64,000 nucleotides of DNA from Bacteroidales bacterium (GTDB lineage Bacteria; Bacteroidota; Bacteroidia; Bacteroidales; P3), in the NCBI GenBank assembly GCA_030523765.1, contig JAUNHX010000007.1, positions 1-64,000 on the forward strand, read 5' to 3'. Within the stretch, counting starts at the first letter, position 1, and the number at the start of each line of letters is the position of its first letter. The notes below the pieces were generated by a model. That model was not told the DNA's origin and made no database searches. It was given only the letters and a program-made list of their open reading frames with translations. Positions 52,681 to 61,952 of this stretch are shown in pieces. Made by a program: the position numbers and the translations under genes.

Positions 52681-53598
52681 ATGTCCGCTAACGAATCTTT
52701 GTTTTTTCAAGCCCACCATATTAATAAAACCTTTGGCGATTTTCATGCGCTCAGCGATGTGAGTATTGATGTACGCAAGAATACTGTCTTCGGTTTACTG
52801 GGCCCTAATGGTGCTGGTAAAAGTACGTTGATCCGCATCATTAATCGTATCACTGCCCCCGATAGTGGTGAACTGTTGATAGATGGACGACCTATGATAG
52901 AGAACGACGTTTACCGTATTGGTTATCTGCCCGAGGAGCGTGGCTTGTATAAGAAGATGAAAGTGGGCGAGCAGGCTTTATATTTGGCTCAGTTGAAGGG
53001 TCTTAGTCGTCACGATGCCGAGAAGCGACTTCATCAATGGTTCGAAAAATTCGATATCGACAGTTGGTGGAACCGCAAGGTGGAGGAACTATCGAAGGGT
53101 ATGCAGCAAAAGGTACAATTCATTGTTACAGTGCTTCATGAACCGCAACTGTTAATCTTCGACGAGCCTTTTAGCGGATTCGATCCAGTAAACGCAACGC
53201 TGCTTAAAAATGAAATTTTAGCCCTTCGTGATAAGGGATCTACTGTGATCTTTTCTACTCACAATATGGCATCGGTAGAAGAAATATGCGATGATATAGC
53301 CCTCATCAATCAAAGTCGTGTAGTGCTGCAGGGTGGGGTGAGGCCTATTCGAGAAAGCTATCGCAAGAACCTATACGAAGTGGAGTGCACCCCTTATCGG
53401 TGGCCATTCCAATTGCCAAACAACTACCAAATAGTGTCGCTCAATGAGCAACCCGATCGTACGGTAGTGAAGGTGCAGCTACCACAAGAGCATTGCGCCA
53501 ACAATCTGCTTGAGCAGTTGATACCACAGTGCCAGATTATAGGGCTGCGCGAGATATTGCCTTCGATGAACGATATTTTTATTGAAAACGTGAAATAG
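52681..53598 (+). CDS. ABC transporter ATP-binding protein (NatA-type)
   Basis: ATPase of 305 residues: Walker A GPNGAGKST (41-49), the unusual signature ELSKGMQQKVQF in place of LSGGQ, typical of the NatA/Na+-efflux subgroup, Walker B LLIFDEPFSGFDP, and a C-terminal extension of about 80 residues found in this subgroup. It forms an exporter with the permease 9 bp downstream. The substrate (sodium, antibiotic or other) cannot be told. Confidence 0.93.
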   Translation: MSANESLFFQAHHINKTFGDFHALSDVSIDVRKNTVFGLLGPNGAGKSTLIRIINRITAPDSGELLIDGRPMIENDVYRIGYLPEERGLYKKMKVGEQALYLAQLKGLSRHDAEKRLHQWFEKFDIDSWWNRKVEELSKGMQQKVQFIVTVLHEPQLLIFDEPFSGFDPVNATLLKNEILALRDKGSTVIFSTHNMASVEEICDDIALINQSRVVLQGGVRPIRESYRKNLYEVECTPYRWPFQLPNNYQIVSLNEQPDRTVVKVQLPQEHCANNLLEQLIPQCQIIGLREILPSMNDIFIENVK

Positions 53599-53607
53599 TA
53601 CTTCCCT

Positions 53608-54954
53608 ATGCATAAGATACTCCTAGTTATACAGCGCGAATACCTTACTCGCATCAAGAAACCTTCGTTTTGGATTCTAACCATCGTAGTACCGATTCTG
53701 ATGGCTGCTATTTATGCTATACCTATCTATTTGGCCTCTCGTCCGCTCGAAAAGGCAACGGTAATGGTTGTCGACGAAACGGGTCTTTTCCAGCAGAGTT
53801 TTGAATCATCGGCCGATGTGCAATATCTGGCGGCAGGAAGCCTCGACTATGCCAAACAGCAATTGCAAGATTCCGATAGCTACAACGCAATTATCTACAT
53901 CCCAGCACGCGAAACCACCATTCCTACCGATGCCTTCCTATATTATCGCAGCAAGACCCCCTCGATGACAGTACAGAGCGATGTGGAACGACAGTTGCAG
54001 ACTATACTGCGCAACAATATCCTACTTGATGTGCACAACATCAGTGCCGATGATTATAACCTTATTAGCAATACCAAGATGAAGATACACACACTGGATA
54101 TTGAAACCGGTCGCGATGGCTATCTCACCATCAAAGTGGTGTTGGGTTTGATCTTGGCATTCCTTATCTTCATGGCCATCTTCTCCTTTGGCAGTCAGGT
54201 AATGCGTGGTGTGATGGAAGAAAAAACGAATCGAATCGTTGAAGTGATAGTGTGTAGTGTCCGTCCATTCCAACTGATGATGGGAAAAGTGGTAGGTATC
54301 GGTTTGGTCGGTTTGACACAGTTTGCTTTGTGGATTCTGCTCTCGGGATTTGTACTATTGGGAATAAATGCCACTAATGCCGATCTTTTCCAACAAGCCG
54401 AACAGCAGCATCAAGGCATTACTGAATTGGCTACGAAAGGGGCCGATGCAACAGCCCAAATGGAGGAAGCCCAGGCGATGCAAGTTGTTCCCGAGCTGTT
54501 AGAGGGTTTGGTGTCGATTAATTTCCCCCTCATTATAGGGCTCTTTATCTTCTATTTCTTGCTAGGTTATCTGCTCTATGCAAGTCTTTTCGCTGCCGCA
54601 GGTGCTATTACCGACAACGAGACCGACTCTCAACAGTTTACACTACCGCTTACTATTCCCCTTTTGCTCACTTTCCTTTTGCTTCCCGCCATGCTTAACG
54701 AACCCTCGGGCGCGTTGTCTACTTGGCTTTCTATCATTCCTTTCACCTCGCCTGTCGCTATGATGTTCCGCATCCCCTTCGGTGTACCTGGATGGCAAGC
54801 TGGATTATCGATGTTGTTGTTGTTTTTAGCTTTCCCTCTTTGTATTTGGATTGCCGCTGTTATATATCGGCGCGGTATACTTTTGTACGGAAAGAAGATT
54901 ACATGGAAAGATCTGTTTCATTGGTTGGGCAAGAAGGAGAGTAGAAAGAACTAA
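53608..54954 (+). CDS. ABC-2 type transporter permease (NatB-type)
   Basis: Membrane subunit of 448 residues. One N-terminal transmembrane helix (about 20-42) is followed by a large extracytoplasmic domain (about 45-175) and then five or six helices, the layout of NatB/ABC-2 permeases with a big first loop. The conserved cytoplasmic motif MRGVMEEKTNRIVEVIVCSVRPFQLMMGKVVGIGLVGLTQF is present at about 198-238. Partner of the ATPase directly upstream; the two very likely make one export complex. Confidence 0.92.
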   Translation: MHKILLVIQREYLTRIKKPSFWILTIVVPILMAAIYAIPIYLASRPLEKATVMVVDETGLFQQSFESSADVQYLAAGSLDYAKQQLQDSDSYNAIIYIPARETTIPTDAFLYYRSKTPSMTVQSDVERQLQTILRNNILLDVHNISADDYNLISNTKMKIHTLDIETGRDGYLTIKVVLGLILAFLIFMAIFSFGSQVMRGVMEEKTNRIVEVIVCSVRPFQLMMGKVVGIGLVGLTQFALWILLSGFVLLGINATNADLFQQAEQQHQGITELATKGADATAQMEEAQAMQVVPELLEGLVSINFPLIIGLFIFYFLLGYLLYASLFAAAGAITDNETDSQQFTLPLTIPLLLTFLLLPAMLNEPSGALSTWLSIIPFTSPVAMMFRIPFGVPGWQAGLSMLLLFLAFPLCIWIAAVIYRRGILLYGKKITWKDLFHWLGKKESRKN

Positions 54955-55169
54955 ACAGATTTCAATACTTAAGAAAAAGTGTTGTGATTTATTCGTGTAG
55001 ATGCCTCAGTAGAATCGTCTTTTTTTTAATCCAATAGTATTGATAGTTAATGGTTTAGTAACTTATCGGATAATCATTATCAAAAAAAAACTGTTGGTGT
55101 TGTAATAAAAGCGTGGGTTGTGCGATTATAGGTTGTTTAAAACATCTGTATGTAACAAAAAATAGATCA

Positions 55170-56696
55170 ATGATGATGAAAAGAATTATTACTGTATTGC
55201 TTTTGGTAGTTTGTGTTGCTGCCACATTGTCTGCTCAAGATATAATCTACCAACAGGGCTCTGCTGTGAACAAAAAGGCATACGAACCTGTTAGGGTACA
55301 CCTAGTGCCAGGAGTTGAGAAAGGGCAAATCATATCGGTAGAACCGGAATTGAAAGCCGTAGGGGTAGGAGAGCCAGGAACATCGATGCGACGTATCAAA
55401 GCGTATCGAGTGCGTTTGGTTGATTCAGAGTGGAATGAGTCGAAGGCTATAAAAATTGAAAATTCGGCAGCATGGGATGTTATGGATACCTATCTTAGTG
55501 GTAGGACCCTTCATGTGCTGTTGTTCCAAGTGGATGGTAGTCAGTATGCCCTTCGCCATTTGACCTTCGAGGCTACGACGCTTCAACAGTTATCCGACAA
55601 TCGTCTCCTTGATTTGTCCCTCGAACGGCAAAGTGAGGGTTGGTTCAAATATGCTTCATCGCCCAACGAAGCCTATCATGGAGTAGCTTTCTCGGTTTGG
55701 AGTAAGCATCAAATGGTGGAAACCCATGTAGCACTCTATGACAAGGATATGAAGCAGTTATGGAAAAATGTTATCAGAGACAATAATGCCCATCAGCTCA
55801 TTGTGACAAACGAAGGTACTATCGTGATTGGTAGTTTGAGTTATTCTGACAAGAATAAGGATGAAACGGTGGCTCGCTTTAGTGTGGCCAATGCCGAAGG
55901 GGCGAAAACAGCCGATTATATTACTACCGATGACATTGAAAATTTATCGCTCTTGGGTTACAATGGAGGCAATATAGTGGCTTCCGTTCTCGAAGGCAAA
56001 GGGGGCAAGGGTTTGATTCAGTTCAGATCCCGTTCGGGTATTACTGGACGTACCTATCCTGCTATGCATGGTTATTTGTTCAATATTGATGCTGGCCGCA
56101 TGATTACCGACAACCGACATGAGTTTTCCGATGAGGAACGGGCAGTGTTTTACAATTCCAAAATAGCTCCTATTACGGGTCCCAATTTCCTATCGACAGC
56201 CGATCAGCTTACGACAACCGATGGTGGTTATGTGATTTATCATCGTATGTGGAAAGAGGAGACGCGCAATGTCAAAACAGGTATGACTACCAATGAGGCA
56301 GTGTATAGTCGCGGTATGCTGCTGGTATATGTCGATAATGCTGGCAATGTGGTTTGGACACGAGGAATTATGCAGAATAATCAGAATGCAAATTGGCCCA
56401 ATGTGGAGGCCGATCTGTTTGAATATAAAGGCAACCTGTACGTGTTAATGAACGAAGCAGAGGATGCTCCCGACGAGTATACGCTTGAACCAGCATTGAA
56501 TAGTAGCAAACTGCTGTTGGCCAATTTGGCGTTGGCTATCTATAAGTTTACACCTCAAGGCGAAGGTTCGAAGCAGATGTTAGTGCGCGATGGAAAGCAT
56601 CTGATCTTTACCCCTTTAAGTAGGGATAAAGATGGCCTTTTCTACTTCTTAACGGGGTCGATATTCCCTAAAATTAGTTCGGTAGTGATACCTTAG
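55170..56696 (+). CDS. Secreted protein of unknown function
   Basis: I do not recognise a family. The 509-residue protein has a signal peptide (hydrophobic segment at about 7-22, ending LSAQ). The mature chain is beta-rich with recurring strands of the form x-V-x-L-Y-D-x-D-M-K-x-L-W-K and LLVYVDNAGNVVWTRG, which suggests a WD40-like or beta-propeller shape without clear repeat borders. There is no T9SS tail and no lipobox, so it may be periplasmic or released by another route. The ATG at 55170 (three in a row) was chosen; a longer frame would need a GTG at 55113. Confidence 0.78.
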   Translation: MMMKRIITVLLLVVCVAATLSAQDIIYQQGSAVNKKAYEPVRVHLVPGVEKGQIISVEPELKAVGVGEPGTSMRRIKAYRVRLVDSEWNESKAIKIENSAAWDVMDTYLSGRTLHVLLFQVDGSQYALRHLTFEATTLQQLSDNRLLDLSLERQSEGWFKYASSPNEAYHGVAFSVWSKHQMVETHVALYDKDMKQLWKNVIRDNNAHQLIVTNEGTIVIGSLSYSDKNKDETVARFSVANAEGAKTADYITTDDIENLSLLGYNGGNIVASVLEGKGGKGLIQFRSRSGITGRTYPAMHGYLFNIDAGRMITDNRHEFSDEERAVFYNSKIAPITGPNFLSTADQLTTTDGGYVIYHRMWKEETRNVKTGMTTNEAVYSRGMLLVYVDNAGNVVWTRGIMQNNQNANWPNVEADLFEYKGNLYVLMNEAEDAPDEYTLEPALNSSKLLLANLALAIYKFTPQGEGSKQMLVRDGKHLIFTPLSRDKDGLFYFLTGSIFPKISSVVIP

Positions 56697-56857
56697 GAGG
56701 GTTTGTAACAAAGAAAGATGCTTTATAAACGTTTATCGATAGGTTGTTTGAAACTATCCAAAACCCTAGGAACCTTTACGTTTTCAGTTTCCTAACACTC
56801 AGGATTATACAATATAGCGTTATTATATATTAAATGATAGATATAAAGCAGATAAAG

Positions 56858-56897
56858 AAAAAGGATGCTTGCATAAAATGCGGTATCCTTTTTTTGC
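56858..56897 (+). terminator. Bidirectional terminator between convergent genes
   Basis: AAAAAGGAT (56858-56866) pairs with ATCCTTTTT (56885-56893); inside, GCAT and ATGC extend the structure. T-runs are present on both strands. It separates the secreted-protein gene from the response regulator. The first part of this gap (56697-56857) shows nothing else. Confidence 0.75.
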
Positions 56898-56924
56898 ATA
56901 GAATGGATTTGTTCAATTCTAAAG

Positions 56925-56994
56925 TAAGACTAATGTAAGAATAACTTAAGTATAACATAATACTAAAATAAGACTAACATAAGTCTTACTTAAA
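56925..56994 (-). repeat. 11-nt periodic repeat array C
   Basis: Units in strict 11-nt phase begin at 56925, 56936, 56947, 56958, 56969, 56980 and 56991: TAAGACTAATG, TAAGAATAACT, TAAGTATAACA, TAATACTAAAA, TAAGACTAACA, TAAGTCTTACT, TAAA. On the minus strand, after rotation, the consensus is TTA(G/T)NNTTANN, the same form as array A. The ends also form an inverted repeat (AAGTAAGACT at 56922-56931 with AGTCTTACTT at 56982-56991). Confidence 0.8.
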
Positions 56995-57062
56995 CCCTCC
57001 TCAAAAAAGGTGTCGTTTTCCGATATGTTATTTTGTTTATTGGAAGGGTGGAACAGGAGTTG

Positions 57063-57902
57063 CTATCGGCGAGTAAGGAACGCCACACGTCGCGGATCAA
57101 GAAGCCCTAGCAAGATGGCTTTCGCCACACGGGCACCCGATTTGTTGACGATATTGAGTCGGGCAGAGATATCTTTCTGCATATCTTGAACCGATTTCTC
57201 GCTTTCGGAGAAGATAGGACTCATACGCTGGGCTATTTCGGAGGCGGTACAACCAGCTGCTTCCCATAGTAGTAGTGCCCGTTCGCGTTCACTGAAGTCG
57301 CCATATTCAGTCGACGAGCGAGCCACCGAAGCAAAGTATTGTTCGGCAGCTTCTTTAAGGGTAATCATTACGGGATAATTGAAATAGAATTGTTCTCCTC
57401 GTTCAAGACTAGAAATAGCTTGGAGAATATTGTCGATACTGAATCCGCCTACAGCGTTTTTGCTAACGAAAGCGTTGGCCCCACGATGAAGGGCTTCGAA
57501 AACCACTTGCCCAATCTCCTCCATACGTTGACGACGATCGTTGCCCGCTTCGTTCAGATTGTCGAAACGGCCGCTAAGGATGATAATGCCTATAGGAGTA
57601 TGGTTTGAGGTTTCGTATTGGCGTCGTACCTTCTGTGTGATGGCTATGCCGCCCGTAGGTTCACCCTGCAGTTCCATATCAACAAGCAGATAGTCGGGTT
57701 TGGGACGCGAGGGATCGTTCAACGCTGTATAGAGTTGTGGCCCGTTGGCAAAGGTATCGAGCACCTCAACCTCTTTAGTTACCACTTCACCATCATCAGT
57801 AAGGAGGCATTGTATTTGAGCGTGACTTTCGTTGAGTTCGTACTTGATGGCTTTGCGGATAATAGGCTCATCATCAACAATCATTATCTTAAGCGTTTCC
57901 AT
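57063..57902 (-). CDS. Response regulator with LuxR-type helix-turn-helix
   Basis: Two-component regulator of 279 residues. The receiver domain has acidic pocket residues D10-D11, phospho-acceptor D75 (PDYLLVDMELQG) and the lysine in ANAFVSKNA, with an insertion of about 20 residues before the phospho-site. The C-terminal part (SERERALLLWEAAGCTASEIAQRM ... KSVQDMQKDISARLNIVNKSGARVAKAILLG) is a NarL/LuxR-type DNA-binding domain. The ATG at 57902 was chosen; a start at 57920 would be TTG. It is divergent from, and surely partnered with, the histidine kinase at 58094. Confidence 0.9.
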   Translation of the reverse strand: METLKIMIVDDEPIIRKAIKYELNESHAQIQCLLTDDGEVVTKEVEVLDTFANGPQLYTALNDPSRPKPDYLLVDMELQGEPTGGIAITQKVRRQYETSNHTPIGIIILSGRFDNLNEAGNDRRQRMEEIGQVVFEALHRGANAFVSKNAVGGFSIDNILQAISSLERGEQFYFNYPVMITLKEAAEQYFASVARSSTEYGDFSERERALLLWEAAGCTASEIAQRMSPIFSESEKSVQDMQKDISARLNIVNKSGARVAKAILLGLLDPRRVAFLTRR

Positions 57903-58007
57903 TTTGTGGCATATTTTCAAGTACTAACGTAGGAAACGTTTTTTTTATTGCTAACGGTAGAATGAAACATGAAGGCTCTTAGATGATGGACATATGAGAA
58001 AAAAGCG

Positions 58008-58015
58008 TATATTTG
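58008..58015 (+). promoter_or_regulatory. -7 box (TATATTTG) of the histidine kinase gene
   Basis: TATATTTG followed by GCAT, as at other strong starts in the window. No good -33 element; leader about 75 nt. The 191-bp divergent region also must hold the response regulator promoter, which I could not place. Confidence 0.65.
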
Positions 58016-58093
58016 CATTTTGATTAGGATGAATCATAGATCCATTCTGTTGGATATTGTGATTTGGAAACGTGGATGTTAGAATATTAAAAG

Positions 58094-60208
58094 ATGAGAA
58101 AAAGAGCGCTTTTCAAATGGTTCTGTTTTATGTTGCTGATGATGTTATCGGCAGCATGTAGCCGCCAGTCGGAGTCGGACAATCTGTTGTTGCGTTCCCG
58201 TATTGATGGCTATAATAAGGATGCTTTCCTTCTTCGCTATCGCGATCCTGTAAAGGGTATGCAACTGGCCGACAGTGCGCTACGGCTTATTGCCGACAGT
58301 ATGCCCGATTATCAAGATGGTTATTTGCGGGCATGCAATAATGTGGCCTATAGTAAGTATATGCTTTCCGACTATGATAGCATGTATGTATATACTTCGG
58401 TATGTTTCGATAGTTCACTGTCAACAACGCAAAATGATCATCTTGAGATTGAGCAACTTATTGCACAACTCCTCTCGGCTCGTGTAAAACAACGTCAGTG
58501 TTATACTGCCGAATCGTATCAGATTCTATACGATATTGATCACAGCAAGGTACTGGAACGGAGTACTGGCAACGATTTGCATGATTTTGCCCTCATGGAA
58601 TATTATATCACCTCTATTACGCTCAATTATTTTTTCCGTTATGGTGCTTTGGATAATGTGCGTGGTATGCTCGATGAGATTGAGGCGGTGAAACCAACGC
58701 TACGTTGCGATTATGCACAGGATATTTCGCTCAATTACGCGATGGCTCATAGCTATTACAAACTCTGCGATTCGTCGGCCGAACAGCATAAGTATTTGCG
58801 AAGGGCATTGGAACTGTGTGAGGATAATCTTAGAATTATCAGCGATAGTGTAGTGTTCGACCCCTATCATCTAGCTAATGTTTATCAGTTAATGGGCTTA
58901 ATGCGCTCTGATACCCTCATCAAAGAGGCATCGTGGCAAGCTAATAGCGATGTGTTGGATTGGATTTATTATGCAATGGATCATGTTTTCCATTTCAACC
59001 TTCAACCTGACGAGGATTTTACTTTAGCACTATTTGCAGAAAGCACAGATCTCTTTTGGCAACTCGACGATCCTTATCAGCGGCTAGGTGCTGCTGTTAC
59101 AGTAGCCGACTATGCGATGACAATAGGCGATACCGCTTTGGCACGCGAGTATTATTTAGCGGCACTATATGATACAACGCTAGTTGACTTTATTGCCCCT
59201 AAGTTTGAACTGCGACTCTATGCAGGCCTCATCAATAGTGGTGCTGCTCTCAACGGTGACGAATTGCGATTATGGTTCGCTAAAGAGATAAGTATATTGC
59301 AATTTATTGGTCAGAACGAGCGGGCCGATTTCCTATTGCAACGCGAATTGAGCGATGTGAGGAAAACCAACAAGGTATATGTGGTCTTCTTCATCGTAGT
59401 GGCATTACTGAGTCTGTTCTTAATCTTGGTAACTTGGCAGTTGGCCAAGAAAACAAGAGCTCTTCAGCGTGAAACTCAGCGCCTAAAGGAGGCTAAGGAG
59501 CAAGATGTGGAGCGTATAGCCAATGTGGAAACGTGTCTCTCGGTACTACGACACGATATCAATCCTTTTATCTCCTATCTTCAAAACAAAAATCTGCCCG
59601 AGGCACTCAAACAAGAGGTGTTGGGACGGATGACAAGAACGTTCGATAACATCAAAGCTTGGACCACCATCAGTTTGCCGGGTGGATTGCAGTTCCGTCC
59701 CTCGCGTTTCGCTCTGCAAGAGGTATTCGATATTGTTGACGATAATATCCTTAATGCTCGCCCCGATAGGGTGGAACTCAGATTTCAACCTACCGCAATT
59801 CGTGTATGGGGCGATTCTCAACTGCTGGTAATTCTGCTTCGAAATTTGGTAAGCAATGCGGTTCAGCATACTGACGAGGGATCGATAGTAATCGATGCAA
59901 ATATTTGTGATGAAGATACTCGATTTATAGAGGTAACGGTAGCCGATACGGGCTGCGGTATGACCCCCGATGAGGTGGAGGATCTTTTCCGTACAGATAA
60001 AAATGTTACACAGCGTACCAACTCGGCAGTATCGGGAGCCAGTGGTAACGGCTTTGGGCTCATTCTATGCCGCTATATCATCAAGCAGCACGATGATCAT
60101 ACATTGCGTGGTTGTCGCATATGGGCAGAGAGTGAGGTAGGAAAGGGTAGTACGATGCATTTCTTGATAGCGGTAGATCAGAAGGGTGATCAAACAAATA
60201 ATGAATAG
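58094..60208 (+). CDS. Sensor histidine kinase with periplasmic TPR-like region
   Basis: Membrane histidine kinase of 704 residues. The N-terminus is a signal or anchor (hydrophobic 9-21, with a possible lipid-anchored C22), then about 400 mainly helical periplasmic residues of TPR-like character, one transmembrane helix (about 428-449), a short coiled coil, the phospho-acceptor H487 in VLRHDINPFISYL, and an ATPase domain with N box (LLRNLVSNAVQHTDEGS), VADTGCGM and GFGLILCRYIIKQH. The signal is unknown; helical-repeat sensors often detect stress or cell-wall state. A HEXXH protein gene follows after 6 bp. Confidence 0.92.
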   Translation: MRKRALFKWFCFMLLMMLSAACSRQSESDNLLLRSRIDGYNKDAFLLRYRDPVKGMQLADSALRLIADSMPDYQDGYLRACNNVAYSKYMLSDYDSMYVYTSVCFDSSLSTTQNDHLEIEQLIAQLLSARVKQRQCYTAESYQILYDIDHSKVLERSTGNDLHDFALMEYYITSITLNYFFRYGALDNVRGMLDEIEAVKPTLRCDYAQDISLNYAMAHSYYKLCDSSAEQHKYLRRALELCEDNLRIISDSVVFDPYHLANVYQLMGLMRSDTLIKEASWQANSDVLDWIYYAMDHVFHFNLQPDEDFTLALFAESTDLFWQLDDPYQRLGAAVTVADYAMTIGDTALAREYYLAALYDTTLVDFIAPKFELRLYAGLINSGAALNGDELRLWFAKEISILQFIGQNERADFLLQRELSDVRKTNKVYVVFFIVVALLSLFLILVTWQLAKKTRALQRETQRLKEAKEQDVERIANVETCLSVLRHDINPFISYLQNKNLPEALKQEVLGRMTRTFDNIKAWTTISLPGGLQFRPSRFALQEVFDIVDDNILNARPDRVELRFQPTAIRVWGDSQLLVILLRNLVSNAVQHTDEGSIVIDANICDEDTRFIEVTVADTGCGMTPDEVEDLFRTDKNVTQRTNSAVSGASGNGFGLILCRYIIKQHDDHTLRGCRIWAESEVGKGSTMHFLIAVDQKGDQTNNE

Positions 60209-60214
60209 AAAGGT

Positions 60215-60886
60215 ATGGTTGTAGGTTTCATTCTCTCAATGATCCACTCTTCCAAGGGCAACGACTCTCGGTGGCAGCAGGCTTGGCGCAACGGGTTGCA
60301 TCACAGTCGTATGCTGCTACGCATTGGGTGGGGATTATTGAAGAGCGATCCTCAACGGGTATGGACAATGCGTGTGGTGGAGCTGCTTTCTCGTTTTCTG
60401 TGGCAATTACCTCAAACTATAGGAGGACTACTAACAGCAATAGCGCATGTGGTGTTCGAACTAAAAGGGGGTGTTACTGATGTGGATTATTGTCGAGGTG
60501 CTACAGTAATACGCACTAGTCGGGGTTTATGGGGCGCAGTTTCGCAAGGCTGCTTCATCGTGGGAAGCTATCCTATCGCTGCTTGTGAAGACAACTGGCT
60601 TTTTCAACACGAATATGGACATTATCTGCAAAGTCTTAAAATGGGATGGGCCTACTATTCGCGTATCGGCTTGCCTAGTATTCTGAGTATGGAACAGCAC
60701 GATAAACAGCCAGTAGAACAAGATGCCAATCGCCGTTCGGCAGCTTTCTTTAATCGTGATGGCGAGGGACTTATGGAGGTGAAGGCAGCTTGGTATGATT
60801 ACGCAGCGTGGCTGATTCCTTTCGTAGGAACAATCCTTGTAGGCTTATATCATCGGGCGGTCGATGTTGGTAAGCTGCATAGTTAG
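60215..60886 (+). CDS. HEXXH-motif membrane-associated protein (putative zinc metallopeptidase)
   Basis: Protein of 223 residues, not assigned to a named peptidase family by me. QHEYGHYLQS (131-140) contains a zinc-type HEXXH motif (H132, E133, H136), followed by a GW-x-YY-x-x-IGLPSILS block, and E169 or D170 in PVEQDANRRSAAFF may be the third ligand. The same H-E-Y-G-H-x-x-Q / IG-PS / E-x-x-AN pattern appears in RHS-associated and orphan Bacteroidota proteins. There are hydrophobic segments at about 64-82 and 198-212. It lies 6 bp after the kinase, so it may be a target or partner of that signalling pair. Confidence 0.72.
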   Translation: MVVGFILSMIHSSKGNDSRWQQAWRNGLHHSRMLLRIGWGLLKSDPQRVWTMRVVELLSRFLWQLPQTIGGLLTAIAHVVFELKGGVTDVDYCRGATVIRTSRGLWGAVSQGCFIVGSYPIAACEDNWLFQHEYGHYLQSLKMGWAYYSRIGLPSILSMEQHDKQPVEQDANRRSAAFFNRDGEGLMEVKAAWYDYAAWLIPFVGTILVGLYHRAVDVGKLHS

Positions 60887-60926
60887 AGTGTTGCTCTTTA
60901 CTAGCAATCAGCCGCACTCTTTTTTT
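60885..60926 (+). terminator. Terminator overlapping the HEXXH gene stop
   Basis: AGAGTGTTGCT (60885-60895) pairs with AGCAA (60903-60907) and, after a 7-nt bulge, CACTCT (60915-60920), followed by TTTTTT. The stem begins inside the stop codon. Confidence 0.75.
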
Positions 60927-60999
60927 GCCAATAATGTAATATTTTATCGCTTTCGCCGTTAGCATTATAGAAATCAGACTCTAATAAATACGACATAAA

Positions 61000-61794
61000 A
61001 TGCTTTTTGAAAATACTATTGTTGGACCTATCCATAGCCGCCGTTTAGGCAGTTCGCTGGGAGTGAATCTCCTACCGCTGAAACATAAATATTGTTCATA
61101 TGATTGCATCTACTGTGAGTGTGGTTGGAATCGCGATTCTGAACGTGCAGAGATGGTGTATAGTACCCCTGCCGAAATACGTATGCAACTCGAACAGCGT
61201 CTGCAAGAGTTGGTAGCACAAGGTGTACCTGTCGATTCGCTGACTTTTGCTGGCAATGGGGAACCTACTTTGTATCCCGATTTCCCTGCAATTGTTGATT
61301 TGGTTTGCGAGATGCGCGATAAATATTATCCCAAGGCAGCTACTACGTTGCTTACAAATGCTACCCAACTACGTCGTCCTGAAATCTTCAATGCGTTGAA
61401 GAAACTTACCAATCCCTGCCTAAAACTGGATGCTGGCACCCAAGAAATGCGTGAACTCATCAATCGCAATATCGCTCATAGCGATGAAGGTAATACTGGT
61501 TGTACTTGGGATGAGTTGATCGATGGATTGGTGCGCTTCGGTCATGATGGCATCATTCAAACCCTCCTATTTGATGGGGAGGATGATGAGGGACATCGGG
61601 TGAGTAATATCATCGATGAGCAGTTTGTTCCCTATCTAGAATTATTGAAAAAAATCAACCCAAAATTCGTAATGATCTATCCTTTGGATCGCGCAACACC
61701 AGCAAAAAACCTACGCAAAATAAAAATCGATGAATTAAACTTATATGCGGAACGTATTAAGAAAGAAGGAATTGAAGTGAAGGTTTACGGATAA
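61000..61794 (+). CDS. Radical SAM protein
   Basis: Radical S-adenosylmethionine enzyme of 264 residues. The [4Fe-4S] cluster motif CSYDCIYC places the ligands at C32, C36 and C39 (C-x3-C-x2-C), and LTFAGNGEPTLYP is the SAM-contact GGE-type motif. The start FENTIVGPIHSRRLGSSLGVNLLP is typical of a widespread family often listed as a radical SAM / Fe-S oxidoreductase. Its reaction is not known to me. It has no operon partner; tRNA-Cys follows with its own promoter. Confidence 0.88.
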   Translation: MLFENTIVGPIHSRRLGSSLGVNLLPLKHKYCSYDCIYCECGWNRDSERAEMVYSTPAEIRMQLEQRLQELVAQGVPVDSLTFAGNGEPTLYPDFPAIVDLVCEMRDKYYPKAATTLLTNATQLRRPEIFNALKKLTNPCLKLDAGTQEMRELINRNIAHSDEGNTGCTWDELIDGLVRFGHDGIIQTLLFDGEDDEGHRVSNIIDEQFVPYLELLKKINPKFVMIYPLDRATPAKNLRKIKIDELNLYAERIKKEGIEVKVYG

Positions 61795-61806
61795 TGTAAA
61801 AAAAAA

Positions 61807-61837
61807 TTTGCCAGTTTCGAAAATCTTCGTACTTTTG
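61807..61837 (+). promoter_or_regulatory. Promoter of tRNA-Cys
   Basis: TTTG (61807-61810), 19-bp spacer, TACTTTTG (61830-61837): a full consensus match, about 30 nt upstream of the tRNA. Confidence 0.88.
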
Positions 61838-61872
61838 CAAATGCTTTCGAAGAGATACGAAGCATAAGTAAA

Positions 61873-61943
61873 GGTCGTTTGGCCGAGGGGCTAGGCACAG
61901 GTCTGCAAAACCTGCTACTCCGGTTCAAATCCGGAAGCGACCT
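61873..61943 (+). tRNA. tRNA-Cys (anticodon GCA)
   Basis: 71-nt cloverleaf. Acceptor stem GGTCGTT with AGCGACC, discriminator U73 (usual for tRNA-Cys), anticodon stem CAGGT/ACCTG with loop CTGCAAA giving GCA, and T arm CCGG-TTCAAAT-CCGG. CCA not encoded. Own promoter and terminator. Confidence 0.96.
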
Positions 61944-61952
61944 CAAAAAGAA

